From Buxus sempervirens (lineage: Eukaryota; Streptophyta; Magnoliopsida; Buxales; Buxaceae): a DNA stretch of 64,000 nt. Positions 50,801 to 55,198 of this stretch are shown here, in pieces. Positions within the stretch are counted from its first letter, which is position 1, and each line of letters begins with the position of its first letter. Position numbers and translations under genes: made by a program. The stretch spans positions 22,779,687 through 22,843,686 of the forward strand of contig OX387184.1 of the NCBI GenBank assembly GCA_947561395.2. Direction: 5' to 3'. The notes under the pieces are model-generated. The model did no database searches. It saw nothing but the letters and a program-made list of their open reading frames with translations, and was not told where the DNA came from.

Positions 50801-50903
50801 AGCCAACAAGAAAATCAAGGAAGCAAGCTAACCTGCCTGAATTGTTGAGGTCAATACCACCAAGGGTGAGATTCACCTCACTTCCCCTTTGAGGAATAAC
50901 ACT
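638..50903 (-). CDS. REN1: PH-RhoGAP protein, REN1/PHGAP-like (19 exons, 5' end outside window)
   Basis: Stimulates GTP hydrolysis by plant ROP/RAC GTPases, as known for Arabidopsis REN1 and PHGAP1/2 (membrane-associated control of polar growth). Read on the minus strand, exons at 50903-50833, 50723-50645, 46532-46388, 45949-45830, 44319-44242, 44005-43950, 43802-43733, 42267-42183, 35628-35385, 33006-32797, 28450-28154, 27904-27855, 26340-26280, 26183-26100, 18823-18710, 18621-18452, 17687-17621, 1342-1127 and 973-638 join in frame to 850 residues plus stop. Window residues 1-85: second half of the PH domain; about 105-300: RhoGAP, arginine finger R147 in VEGILRQ; 317-386: acidic; 387-490: Ser-rich linker; about 495-635: coiled coil; about 747-771: [12 protein letters not shown] motif; 775-850: tandem repeat. 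Family members are usually about 900 residues, so roughly 60 N-terminal residues are missing, probably past base 64000. Every junction is GT-AG and phases agree. Which paralogue it is (REN1 or PHGAP) is uncertain. Confidence 0.93.
1127..1342 (-). CDS. REN1: REN1-like exon: variable C-terminal region
   Basis: Encodes 72 residues starting [18 protein letters not shown] and ending MKASTRDE, rich in Ser, Thr and Gln. It follows a 16.3-kb intron. Acceptor GCAACAG, donor GTAGGG; phase 0 at both ends. The region is weakly conserved in the family. Confidence 0.82.
1404..1786. mobile_element. MITE with about 60-bp imperfect TIRs
   Basis: The left end GGAAATTTACACTTACCCCC and the reverse complement of the right end (GAGAAATTTACAGTTAGACG) are related, and the similarity continues through ACAAAAGCA.TCA.AC and CACATTT for about 60 bases. 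The element is about 380 bp and non-coding. No convincing target duplication, so the superfamily is open; Mutator-like is possible. Confidence 0.6.
2410..2426 (+). mobile_element. Micro-LINE: 17-bp L1 tail insertion with 17-bp TSD
   Basis: The segment CATTACC followed by ten A is flanked by ATGACGCCATGCATGGT (2393-2409) and ATGACGCCATGAATGGT (2427-2443), a 17-bp duplication with one mismatch. ATTACC then A-run resembles the 3' end of L1 copies elsewhere in this window (ATTACCGATCAAAA). It looks like an extremely 5'-truncated retrotransposition. Confidence 0.65.
2820..2876. repeat. (AG)n microsatellite followed by G-run
   Basis: About 40 bases of perfect AG dinucleotides run directly into some 15 G, broken by a single A. 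Located in the 16.3-kb intron. Confidence 0.95.
2880..4440. other. Intronic AT-rich DNA, nothing recognised
   Basis: AT-rich intron with a short (CA)n at 3260-3272 and runs of TAATAATAA. No coding similarity or element ends that I can recognise. Confidence 0.6.
4440..4760 (-). mobile_element. L1 LINE fragment (ORF2 C-terminus)
   Basis: On the minus strand, broken frames read [19 protein letters not shown] then GIFRN, like the W-x-x-x-P-x-A-I-x-W-x-x-W-x-E-R-N-x-R-I-F segment after the zinc-binding domain of plant L1 ORF2 (compare the copy at 54342-54545). Ends not defined. Confidence 0.6.
4848..5418. mobile_element. Non-autonomous hAT element with 8-bp TSD
   Basis: The element proper is 4856-5410 (555 bp). 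It begins TAGGGGTGGCAAT and ends ATTGCCAGCCCTA, inverted repeats with one mismatch, and is flanked by identical CTCCAAAG copies at 4848-4855 and 5411-5418. Eight-base duplications and TAGGG ends fit the hAT superfamily. The interior is full of ATCCGAATCCGA-type repeats in both directions and has no transposase; open frames here (S-D-R-I-R-I type) come from these repeats. Confidence 0.9.
5420..6420. other. Intronic DNA, nothing recognised
   Basis: Intron sequence between the hAT element and an L1 remnant. I see no coding region or element ends. Confidence 0.5.
6420..8130 (-). mobile_element. Decayed L1 LINE ORF2 remnant
   Basis: Minus-strand fragments occur in ORF2 order: RT motif [13 protein letters not shown] near 8046-8120 (consensus R-G-L-R-Q-G-D-P-L-S-P), the thumb segment [20 protein letters not shown] near 7550-7630, and the zinc-binding C-V-L-C...H-x-F-L...C-like region with [14 protein letters not shown] near 6600-6735. 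Many stops and frameshifts. No catalytic F-A-D-D is readable. Confidence 0.75.
8276..8316. repeat. Hairpin-forming inverted repeat
   Basis: Arms GCAGGTGCA (8276-8284) and TGCACCTGC (8308-8316), with a second inner pair GCAAGG and CCTTGC, form a 41-base stem-loop at the start of the LTR-like sequence. Confidence 0.75.
8547..8682. repeat. Degenerate tandem repeat, about 27-40 bp units
   Basis: Four units each containing CTTTGGTGGATTCCAAAGA or a variant, in the putative LTR leader. Confidence 0.75.
9300..9632 (+). pseudogene. L1 LINE fragment (RT thumb region)
   Basis: An open frame of 106 codons includes [19 protein letters not shown], like the L1 segment S-V-A-x-x-I-E-x-I-Q-R-D-F-L-W-x-G (compare VESLERIQRNILWKGWDEA at about 55500). 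The rest aligns poorly. It is a degraded piece, not a gene. Confidence 0.55.
9640..12080. other. Intronic DNA, nothing recognised
   Basis: No gene, element end or clear repeat is recognised apart from an A-rich tract near 10118-10156. Confidence 0.5.
12082..12560. repeat. GGTACC-rich degenerate tandem repeat, interrupted
   Basis: Units like AGGTACCCCCAAATAACCTA recur about every 20-40 bases at 12082-12121 and again at 12404-12560. The intervening block, 12122-12399, is an L1 fragment ending in poly(A). Confidence 0.75.
12122..12399 (+). mobile_element. 5'-truncated L1 LINE with RNase H end
   Basis: Reads [20 protein letters not shown], typical of the end of the RNase H domain in plant L1 ORF2, then a stop and a 3' tail ending CATCACTTATCC with eleven A. 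Flanking CCCCAAGTA copies (12113-12121 and just after the A-run) may be the target duplication, but they also match the surrounding tandem repeat. Confidence 0.7.
12600..15195 (+). mobile_element. Possible gypsy-type LTR, left end not found
   Basis: The sequence has a TATAAAA at 12622-12628 followed by a GA-rich leader, and ends GGGGCACTACA at 15195. That end mirrors the TGTAGTGCCCC start typical of plant gypsy LTRs. I could not find the matching left end or a target duplication, and no coding part follows. A short T-G-A-G-A-C-T-T-T-A-G-T-C-T-C-A palindrome lies near 14698-14713. Confidence 0.35.
15200..16530. other. Intronic DNA, nothing recognised
   Basis: No recognisable coding region or element ends. 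A T-run at 16363-16377 may mark an old retroposon tail. Confidence 0.45.
16530..17400. repeat. MITE-like element around a GAGA-rich minisatellite
   Basis: GGAATTGGAGGTAGAATTCG near 16550 and the reverse complement of 17340-17400 (GAATTGGAATTGGAGTTAAG then AATTCGAATTC) are related inverted ends. Between them, 16780-17150 is a degenerate array of units like AATGCTCTAGAGAGAGAAAA. Ends and TSD are not resolved. Confidence 0.4.
17621..17687 (-). CDS. REN1: REN1-like exon: small 67-bp exon
   Basis: Inferred from phase. The exon at 18452 ends in phase 2 while the exon at 1342 begins in phase 0, so they cannot join directly. Here a TTGTACAG acceptor is followed by 67 open bases encoding [20 protein letters not shown] then TSQ, and a GTTCGT donor, which repairs both phases. 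The sequence itself is poorly conserved, so this rests on splice sites and phase. Confidence 0.75.
18452..18621 (-). CDS. REN1: REN1-like exon: coiled coil end
   Basis: Encodes [20 protein letters not shown], then [15 protein letters not shown] and a Ser/Gln-rich tail. Acceptor TTTAAAG, donor GTAAGT. It ends two bases into a Val codon, so the next exon must start with one base of that codon. Confidence 0.94.
18710..18823 (-). CDS. REN1: REN1-like exon: coiled coil
   Basis: Encodes [20 protein letters not shown] then [18 protein letters not shown]. It follows a 7.3-kb intron directly in the family order (L-E-x-D then V-A-R-L-Q-E-Q-L-Q). Acceptor TTGTAG, donor GTTAGC; phase 0. Confidence 0.94.
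19284..21993. mobile_element. 2.7-kb element with 34-bp perfect TIRs and 5-bp TSD
   Basis: The element is 19289-21988. Its first 34 bases (TGTTAAGGAATATATTAA... to ...GTTCACC) recur as an exact inverted copy at 21955-21988. Ends are TG and CA, and ACATG flanks both sides (19284-19288 and 21989-21993). The interior is C-rich on the plus strand with only short open frames, the longest 163 codons (21873-21382, minus), without a recognisable domain. TG...CA plus a 5-bp duplication is retroviral-integrase style, but a 34-bp TIR is far longer than normal LTR ends. It could be a non-autonomous DNA element or an unusual LTR derivative. Confidence 0.85.
22000..25900. other. Intronic DNA, nothing recognised
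   Basis: AT-rich intron between the 2.7-kb TIR element and the coiled-coil exons. It has an A18 tract at 22194-22211 and a repeated GCAATTCTCCTAATTTAG near 25382 and 25418, but no gene or element ends that I recognise. Confidence 0.5.
26100..26183 (-). CDS. REN1: REN1-like exon: coiled coil
   Basis: Encodes [20 protein letters not shown] followed by RRLALERD, a highly conserved heptad stretch of PHGAP proteins. Acceptor TTTTAG, donor GTATAT. Reading past the donor meets a stop soon after, which supports the splice. Confidence 0.93.
26280..26340 (-). CDS. REN1: REN1-like exon: coiled coil
   Basis: Encodes [20 protein letters not shown], the first helix of the family coiled coil. Acceptor CAAACAG, donor GTAGTG. 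The first base completes Asp from the previous exon. Confidence 0.92.
26473..26604. repeat. Perfect 66-bp tandem duplication
   Basis: Two identical copies, 26473-26538 and 26539-26604, each beginning AACTTGGTAATGTGG and ending CATCTGAATTTCAC. Intronic, just upstream of the exon at 26340-26280. Confidence 0.95.
26960..27480 (-). pseudogene. L1 LINE reverse transcriptase fragment
   Basis: Minus strand reads [20 protein letters not shown] then GTKWRKWIG (consensus K-x-D-x-x-K-A-Y-D-x-V-x-W-x-F-L), and further on RGLWQGDP...LVIDI (consensus R-G-L-R-Q-G-D-P-L-S-P). The frame is shifted and the A-Y-D catalytic Asp is lost. In the intron between exons 27904-27855 and 26340-26280. Confidence 0.75.
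27855..27904 (-). CDS. REN1: REN1-like exon: start of coiled coil region
   Basis: Encodes [16 protein letters not shown], matching the family's N-L-S-M-E-S-I-D-Y segment. Acceptor ATTCCAG. The donor is GTGAGT; a second GTGATG four bases on would break the phase. It ends inside an Asp codon. Confidence 0.9.
28154..28450 (-). CDS. REN1: REN1-like exon: Ser-rich linker
   Basis: Encodes 99 residues beginning [12 protein letters not shown] and ending [19 protein letters not shown], the conserved basic block ahead of the coiled coil in REN1/PHGAP proteins. Donor GTAAGT. The acceptor is ambiguous: TGGAAG before VQ, or GTGCAG six bases later, which would drop two residues without changing phase. Confidence 0.9.
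28685..29524 (+). mobile_element. 5'-truncated L1 LINE with RNase H domain, 14-bp TSD
   Basis: The inserted DNA is 28699-29510, flanked by exact CAATAAGATTTGAG copies at 28685-28698 and 29511-29524. An open frame at 28845-29336 has RNase H-like features ([55 protein letters not shown]), matching the C-terminal RNase H of plant L1 ORF2. The tail is a TA-rich stretch, ATTACTCATCAG and an A-run. Inserted in the intron between exons 33006-32797 and 28450-28154, opposite to the gene. Confidence 0.88.
29530..30655. other. Intronic DNA, nothing recognised
   Basis: No coding similarity or element ends seen. Confidence 0.5.
30655..31040 (-). mobile_element. RTE-clade LINE 3' fragment
   Basis: Minus-strand frames give ...SRLR.FGH..., [19 protein letters not shown] and [19 protein letters not shown], the conserved C-terminus of plant RTE ORFs (G-R-P-K-x-x-W-x-E, W-R-x-R-I-H). 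The 3' end is near TTGACCCAAACAAGTTGG. Stops interrupt it. Confidence 0.75.
31050..32796. other. Intronic DNA with a 43-bp dispersed direct repeat
   Basis: AATCAACTGGATGGCCATC... at 32315-32357 recurs with few mismatches at 32678-32720. A palindrome ACACGTGC...GCACGTGT lies at 32611-32632. No gene recognised. Confidence 0.6.
32797..33006 (-). CDS. REN1: REN1-like exon: acidic linker
   Basis: Encodes 70 residues starting EDSMSPG and rich in Asp, Glu and Ser (for example [16 protein letters not shown]). Plant PHGAPs carry a comparable acidic stretch after the RhoGAP domain. Acceptor TTTATAG, donor GTTCAT; phase 0 at both ends. No fold is recognised. Confidence 0.82.
33115..33355 (+). mobile_element. 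Probable L1 LINE 3' tail
   Basis: Ends with a TA-repeat and ATTACTCATCAC plus A8, like the tail of the L1 copy ending at 29510. I could not find a target duplication, and the 5' boundary is a guess. Confidence 0.5.
33360..34350. other. Intronic DNA, nothing recognised
   Basis: Contains a short TATATATGTATATATATA tract near 33716-33735. No coding similarity seen. Confidence 0.5.
34352..35149. repeat. Possible MITE-like element with CCA-rich core
   Basis: The left end GGCTGTGTTTGGAACC and the right end CATCCAAACATCGG look like the TGTTTGG...CCAAACA ends of many plant MITEs. The core at 34543-34800 is CCACCA/CCACCC low-complexity DNA, which makes a spurious Pro/His-rich frame. No target duplication found. 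Confidence 0.3.
34801..35102 (+). mobile_element. Short retroposon with 12-bp TSD
   Basis: The insertion is 34813-35090, flanked by CCATCATCTTAT at 34801-34812 and 35091-35102. It ends in a TA-repeat, GGATTACTGAT and nine A. The tail resembles L1 copies in this window, so a 5'-truncated L1 is likeliest; a SINE is possible. Confidence 0.8.
35385..35628 (-). CDS. REN1: REN1-like exon: end of RhoGAP domain
   Basis: Encodes [20 protein letters not shown], then [18 protein letters not shown] and an Ala-rich helix ending [12 protein letters not shown]. The N-R-M-x-x-x-A-V-A-x-C-x-x-P-L-L stretch closes the RhoGAP fold. Acceptor GATTCAG, donor GTAATA; ends on a whole codon. Confidence 0.95.
35630..37397. 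other. Intronic DNA, nothing recognised
   Basis: Part of the 6.5-kb intron after the exon at 42267-42183. AT-rich, with no recognised coding region. Confidence 0.5.
37398..37624 (+). mobile_element. 5'-truncated L1 LINE with 19-bp TSD
   Basis: The insertion is 37417-37605, flanked by TAATAATCTCCTTTTGCTT at 37398-37416 and 37606-37624. The 3' end ATTACCGATCAAAAAAA matches the tail of the near full-length L1 at 54.2 kb, so both belong to the same or closely related families. Confidence 0.9.
37625..39080. other. Intronic DNA, nothing recognised
   Basis: AT-rich intron sequence without recognisable coding regions or element ends. Confidence 0.5.
39087..41100 (-). mobile_element. Decayed RTE-clade LINE
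   Basis: Minus-strand fragments follow the RTE order. Near 41000-40750 there is a GKTRD.KIVRF and [10 protein letters not shown] linker, near 40220 [17 protein letters not shown], at 39886-39700 [17 protein letters not shown] with EYMEC (RT active-site F-A-D-D), and near 39240 the C-terminal region. The 3' end is the RTE-type (TTG)n tail, seen as CAACAACAAC at 39093. Many stops; inactive. Confidence 0.8.
39861..39913 (+). mobile_element. Micro-LINE: 15-bp L1 tail insertion with 19-bp TSD
   Basis: CGATC followed by ten A (39880-39894) is flanked by exact GGCACTTCCTCTTGAATAT copies at 39861-39879 and 39895-39913. CGATCAAAA is the extreme 3' end of the L1 family with ATTACCGATCAAAA tails. It interrupts the RT region of the RTE element, so it is younger than that element. 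Confidence 0.85.
41110..42180. other. Intronic DNA, nothing recognised
   Basis: Intron sequence before the exon at 42267-42183; no gene or element ends seen. Confidence 0.5.
42183..42267 (-). CDS. REN1: REN1-like exon: RhoGAP core
   Basis: Encodes [20 protein letters not shown], the family's E-T-F-P-E-P-N-R segment. Acceptor CTGATAG, donor GTACTTG. It ends in AG, completed to AGA (Arg) by the next exon, 6.5 kb away. Confidence 0.93.
43733..43802 (-). CDS. REN1: REN1-like exon: RhoGAP core
   Basis: Encodes [20 protein letters not shown] then EAC; L-R-E-L-P-x-x-P is the conserved RhoGAP helix motif. Acceptor GATCCAG, donor GTAAGT. The final C joins GA of the next exon to form Arg. Confidence 0.93.
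43869..43928 (-). mobile_element. Micro-LINE: 20-bp L1 tail insertion with 20-bp TSD
   Basis: Identical TAAATAAATTGCTAATGTTT copies at 43869-43888 and 43909-43928 flank 14 T plus GATGAG (43889-43908). Read on the minus strand this is CTCATC then poly(A), the extreme 3' end of the L1 family with ACTCATCAAAA tails (compare 29490-29509). It lies about 40 bases inside the intron from the donor at 43949. Confidence 0.85.
43950..44005 (-). CDS. REN1: REN1-like exon: RhoGAP core
   Basis: Encodes [19 protein letters not shown], the conserved segment after the arginine finger. Acceptor TTTCAG, donor GTATTC. A 20-bp LINE-tail insertion sits in the intron just 3' of this donor (43889-43908). Confidence 0.92.
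44242..44319 (-). CDS. REN1: REN1-like exon: RhoGAP arginine finger
   Basis: Encodes [20 protein letters not shown] and then VREYEQ. The Arg in EGILRQ occupies the place of the catalytic arginine finger of RhoGAP domains, so the domain looks catalytically competent. Acceptor ATCACAG, donor GTTTGT. Confidence 0.95.
45100..45430 (+). mobile_element. RTE-clade LINE 3' fragment
   Basis: Reads [20 protein letters not shown] then [20 protein letters not shown], the conserved RTE C-terminus (G-R-P-x-x-x-W-x-E...W-R-x-R-I-H-V-A-D-P). It is followed by CCAACTTGTTGGG and a TTG/TTATT-rich tail. Opposite in orientation to the RhoGAP gene, inside the intron between exons 45949-45830 and 44319-44242. Confidence 0.85.
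45830..45949 (-). CDS. REN1: REN1-like exon: start of RhoGAP domain
   Basis: Encodes [20 protein letters not shown] then [14 protein letters not shown], the N-terminal helix of the RhoGAP fold in plant PHGAPs. Acceptor ATTACAG, donor GTATGT; enters and leaves inside Gly codons. Confidence 0.94.
46388..46532 (-). CDS. REN1: REN1-like exon: end of PH domain and linker
   Basis: Encodes [20 protein letters not shown], the C-terminal PH helix with its conserved tryptophan, then the PHGAP linker with GQNGIFRND. Acceptor CAG, donor GTATGC. It ends one base into a Gly codon that the next exon completes. Confidence 0.93.
46535..47635. other. Intronic DNA, nothing recognised
   Basis: No element ends or coding similarity apparent. 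The 116-codon plus-strand frame at 47221-47571 has no recognisable domain. Confidence 0.45.
47641..50290 (-). mobile_element. Decayed LINE, ORF1-like (DUF4283-type) with poly(A), lacking ORF2
   Basis: Minus-strand frames include [20 protein letters not shown] and [17 protein letters not shown] (49964-49740), parallel to GFLGSFRSSNRALFLEKGKN in the L1 ORF1 at 59.8 kb. The 3' end on the minus strand is ATTCATTACTCAT followed by an A-rich tail (47641-47672). Only about 2.3 kb of own sequence is present and no endonuclease or RT is visible, so it is internally deleted or non-autonomous. A solo LTR interrupts it at 49065-49435. Confidence 0.65.
49060..49440 (+). mobile_element. Solo LTR, 371 bp, with 5-bp TSD
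   Basis: The LTR is 49065-49435. It starts TGATGTAG and ends CTACGTCA (inverted with one mismatch) and is flanked by GAAAA at 49060-49064 and 49436-49440. A TATAAATA box sits at 49269-49276, with a short 5'-leader-like region after it. No internal domain is present, so this is a recombined solo LTR nested in the LINE remnant. Confidence 0.88.
50645..50723 (-). CDS. REN1: REN1-like exon: PH domain part 2
   Basis: Encodes [20 protein letters not shown] then RAFTLK, a hallmark of the plant PHGAP PH domain. The acceptor is TTGTAG and the donor GTGTGT. The first base completes the Ser codon split with the previous exon, and the exon ends on a whole codon. Confidence 0.92.
50833..50903 (-). CDS. 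REN1: REN1-like exon: PH domain part 1
   Basis: Encodes the PH-domain strand [16 protein letters not shown] followed by IDLNNSG, closely matching plant PHGAP proteins. Acceptor TTCCAG precedes it and donor GTTAGC follows; it ends with two bases of a Ser codon. It is the most 5' exon I could find. The upstream part of the PH domain (the W-K-K-R-W-F-x-L segment) is not seen up to base 64000. Confidence 0.88.
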
Positions 50904-52400
50904 CTGGAATTACAAACAAAAAAAAGGAGAGAGAAAACAACCATTGAGCACAACTTACCATAAATATCATTATATCAGCAACAAAATGAGCAAAAACTAG
51001 CTGATAAGGCACTAAAAAACAAAAGCCATGATTTTTTCACCTATACATAATACAAAAATTAGTAACCTGGTACATTCCAGAGCAGGAAACTATCAAATAA
51101 ATCATGATAATGTATTGCCTTTACTCTTCACATCTACTCAATAATAAGAATTTATCTACTAAATTAACAGCATAAATGCATATTTGCTGACACTAACAAA
51201 TTAGTCCAAATGAGCCAGATGTAAAATAGTAAAACAAACTTATATATGTATGCAACAGTGCCCTAAGCCTAGCCTTGTAACTGAATATGCAATCAAATGC
51301 TTGCTTTCTGAACCGAAGTGTCAAATCATTGTCTATTATATTATATCTGAATTTCTGCTATAAATGTGTGAAGCTATTAATCTTAACACCCTGAAGGCCT
51401 GAACCACTAATAATTATAGCCAACTATTCAATAACAGTGAAAAGACAAAATTCCTATCGGAGGCCAAATTATCAGTCCCATAGACATAACATATAAAGCT
51501 CCATCTTGCCTGGCCCTTCTCCAGCTCTGAATCATAGTTACACAATTTGCCACTCGATTGGTTTGGCTTATTCATTTTTTTCTTCCCAACTCTTGAAGGG
51601 ATGTTTCACAAGATGGTGTTGGCTGTGTTCTTCCCACCGGTGGTTGTTTTTAATTTGTCTCTGTTCTCCTTCTAATGTGGGTCTTTCAAATTTTCAGGGG
51701 TTCCCATTATCTTCGTTGGCTCCTCTAAAGAAAATGCAGTGAGTCCTTCAACAACTTTTATACTCACAACTTGAACAGATTTAGATTTCTTAACTGCAGT
51801 TATCACTGAGCTTTGGTTTAGCATTCCCAAACTATCTCATATGTTCTCAATTTTTCCTCAGTTTGGAAAACTCATGCAGACAATCTCAAAACACTTCCAG
51901 TTTCCTGAAAATCCGCCGCTAGTCTGTAGAAACCTTATGCATATGTGACATCTTCTCTACCCAAGTAAGAAAATATAACATCAATAAGACATAGCTGGAT
52001 ATAAGCAATATTATGAAAGTTCCCTTCTAGCTTGGAGTCTACTCATCACAAGAATACTTCAAATATCATATTGAACTTATCCACCAAAATCTAGTTCCTT
52101 GAGCAGAACACCCCATAATCAAAAGGTTGAGCAACCAATCCAAGGTAGGATTTGGTATAGGTTCTACACCCTGATTTTGACCACAATCAGATTAGATAAT
52201 CCAGGACATGTATCTTGGTATAGATTCTGGGGGTCATCATTAAATGTGAATTATAAAAAATAAAAAATAAAAAGCCCTATAGTCAATTAGTCATAAACTT
52301 TTTCTTAAATGGCTTTAGGGTTAGAATATCAATCCAAAACTTACATATTTAATGAATGGATTCAGAAATACAAACCAAACCAAGTGCCAGCCAATTTTAG
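50904..52400. other. Upstream intron or flank, nothing recognised
   Basis: I looked here on the minus strand for the missing PH-domain exon (W-K-K-R-W-F motif) and found none. No other gene recognised. Confidence 0.55.
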
Positions 52401-52429
52401 TGGGAAGTGAGCAAGGGTTCTCGTGTCAA

Positions 52430-54236
52430 GTTGGACGAAGGTGATTTAGAAGCTATTCTAAGAGAGTAGGGTTTGTTTAGATACTTGGAACAGAGGAACT
52501 TTAAAAAGGAAGAAACTAGAGTTAGTAAATGTTATAAAGCCAAGGAGGTTAATGAGCATAAAATTTGGTGCACAAGAAAGGTGACAATAGAAATGAGGTA
52601 GGAATAATGGTACATAAAAATATAAAAAAATAATGTTGTTAGTATTTGAAGAGTTAGTGATAGAACAAAGATAATTACGTCAGTAATAGTTGAAGAAGTT
52701 CTAAACATTATTAGAACCTATGCACCTCAAGTAGGTGTACATGACAACATAAAAAAAAATATTATTGGGAAGAAATGGATGGGCTGAAACAAAGCATATA
52801 TGACAGCGAAAGGATAATTACAAGAGGGGACTCAAATGGTCATGTAGGAGATGTAAGTGATGGTTATAATCAAATCCATGGAGGAAGCGGCTTTAGTCAA
52901 AGGAATGAGATGGGAGGATCAGTCTCTGAGTTCGCAGTGGCATATGATCTTGCTTTAGCAAATACCATTTTCCAATAGAGAATTGGGTGACTTTTAAGAG
53001 TGGATCAAGTCAGAATCAAATCAACTTTTTTCTTCTTAGAAGGAGTGAACTAGCTACTTGTAGAGCTTGTGAAGTTATTTTAGGCGATCACAATATAGGT
53101 TAATGGTGATGTAATTTGTTTAAAGATATGGGACAAAGATAAATATAAATGAACCCAAAAATAAAATTGTGGAAGTTGAAGGTAAGAATTCAGTAACTTC
53201 TAGGAATAAGCAAATGAATGAGGCCAATTAGGACCTTATGGGTGATCGAAATAGGATCTAGAATAAAATGTCCAATTGCATCACTAGACTTAGTAAAGAA
53301 GTCTTTGAAGAATCGGGAGGTAGAATTCCATCTCATAGAGAAACTTGGTGGTAGAGCGATGTAGACCAAGAAGCTATTAAAGAGAAAATACTATATTCAA
53401 AACTTGGCAAAAGATTAAAAACTAAGAAAAATTATTAAGATATAAAAATGTTCAAAAGAAACTAAGAAAAAGTTTGCGAGGCTTGAAAACATGCCTATAA
53501 CAACTTGTACGATAGGAAAATGCAAAATATTTAGAGGATTAGTATAATAACACCGATATAAGAATAAGGGAGATGTGCAAGAGTGTACAAATTACCATGG
53601 AATTAAACTTAAGAGTCATGCTAAGAATTGTTAGAAGGAATAACTAAACATTAATTAAGACTAATAGCTAGAGTGTTAGAAAACCGATTTGGATTTATGC
53701 CTAGAAGGTCCACTATAGAAGCTATATTTTTACTAAGACAGCTAATACAAAAGTCTAGAGAAAAGAAAAAGGATAACTGATTTGGATTTATGCCTAGAAG
53801 GTCCACTATAAAAGCGATATTTTTACTAAGACAACTAATACAAAAGTCTAGAGAAAAGAAAAAGGATCTACATATGGTTTTTTTTTATTATTATTGGAAA
53901 AAGCAAATGACAATTTCAGGGATTAATTTGGTTGACTTTGTAAAAAAAGGTGTATCAAAAATGAATTATCAAATTAAGGATATGTATAAAGGAGCCTTAA
54001 CTAAAGTCAACATTACTGGTGGTGAAACAACTAAGTTACGATTAAGATAGGCTTGCACCAAAAGTTAATAGTTGTTCTTTATTCACTTTAATAATGGATG
54101 AGGTAACGAGTCATATTCAAGTCATATTCAAGATGAGGAGCCTTGGTATATGTTATTTTCAGATGATGCAATCTTGGTAGTCACAATAGAGAAATAGTAT
54201 ATGTTAACTTAGAATTGTGGAGAGAGCCTCAGAATC
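52430..54236 (+). mobile_element. RTE-clade LINE fragment (endonuclease and RT)
   Basis: Near 52450 DTWNRGTL resembles the endonuclease start G-T-W-N-V-G-S-L. LNIIRTYAPQVG-like sequence lies near 52700, and 52775-52978 reads RGDSNGHVGDVSDGYNQIHG then FAVAYDLALANTIFQ, the endonuclease end. RT sequence GFMPRRSTIKAIFLLRQLIQ and KKKDLHMVF follows at 53690-53880, and a MLFSDDAILV active-site block near 54150. Stops and frameshifts throughout. It is cut at 54241 by the L1 element. Confidence 0.85.
53682..53867. repeat. 93-bp tandem duplication in RTE RT region
   Basis: Units 53682-53774 and 53775-53867 differ by only a few bases; each carries GATTTGGATTTATGCCTAGA. 93 is 31 codons, so the duplication keeps the frame. 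Confidence 0.9.
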
Positions 54237-54341
54237 GAAGGATTTTTTTTTTTTGATCGGTAATAAAAAGGATTATATTAAAGCATAAAAAGTAAGGACT
54301 ACAGAAACTAAACAGTACACGATCGGTGTACATGATCCGTT

Positions 54342-55016
54342 CTACAAATCACAAAAGTTCCCACACTCAAGAAACTCATGACAAATCATCCCTTTACAAG
54401 ATTCATAACTCGATGCCCAATACAGCAGGTAGTTAAGAGATGATTTTAATAAACCACAAAATGAACTAGATGAATCCTTAAAAATTCTCTTGTTCCTCTC
54501 TTTCCATAATGCCCAAAGAATAGCAACCGGTGCCAAATTCCACAATACATCGTACCTTAGAACACCTTTGCTATAATTCCAAGACTACAGCACTTGAATT
54601 ATATCTCTAGGCTGCACCCATAATTTGCCAAATCTTTGTAGGATAACAAACCACAAATCATGGGCAACCTTACAATGAACAAACAAATGATTTACAGACT
54701 TTGAATCAGATTTGCACAATACACATCTGTTTGGGATTTGCCATCCTCTTTTCATGAGGTTATCTAATGTCAATACTCTCCCCAATACTGTTGTCCATAT
54801 AAAGAAACCAATTTTGGATGGAAGATTAGGCTGCCAGAGCATTTCTAAGAGTATAAATCCGATGTCCTTCTTGGCTAGATGCTTGTAGAACCCCTTTACA
54901 GTAAACTCACCTGATCTGTTCCCCACCCATTTCATCCCATTTTGATTTGAGTTCGGCTGATGGCCATGAATGCTAGCTAACAGTTGAGCAAGAGAGTCAA
55001 TTTCCCAATCAAACAA
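54342..55016 (-). pseudogene. L1 ORF2 C-terminus: zf-RVT zinc-binding domain
   Basis: Reads FTVKGFYKHLAKKD, then PSKIGFFIWTTVLGRVLTLD and CVLCKSDSKSVNHLFVHCKV, whose C-x2-C...H-x4-C ligands are present. A stop after 54585 precedes LAPVAILWALWKERNKRIFK. No RNase H domain follows before the poly(A), unlike the L1 pieces at 12.1 and 28.8 kb. Confidence 0.88.
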
Positions 55017-55198
55017 GTTTCGTTTGAAATTAAGATTCCAATTCCATCCACTCCCATCATAGGAACATAGCTCAAAAATTTACATCTACGAAGAAGTAGT
55101 AATGCTGAAGAGGTCGAGAAATCTGACTTTTAACGGCTCTTCCCCACACCATATATTTTCCCAAAATCTTATTCTATCTCCTTTCCCTAACTCATACC

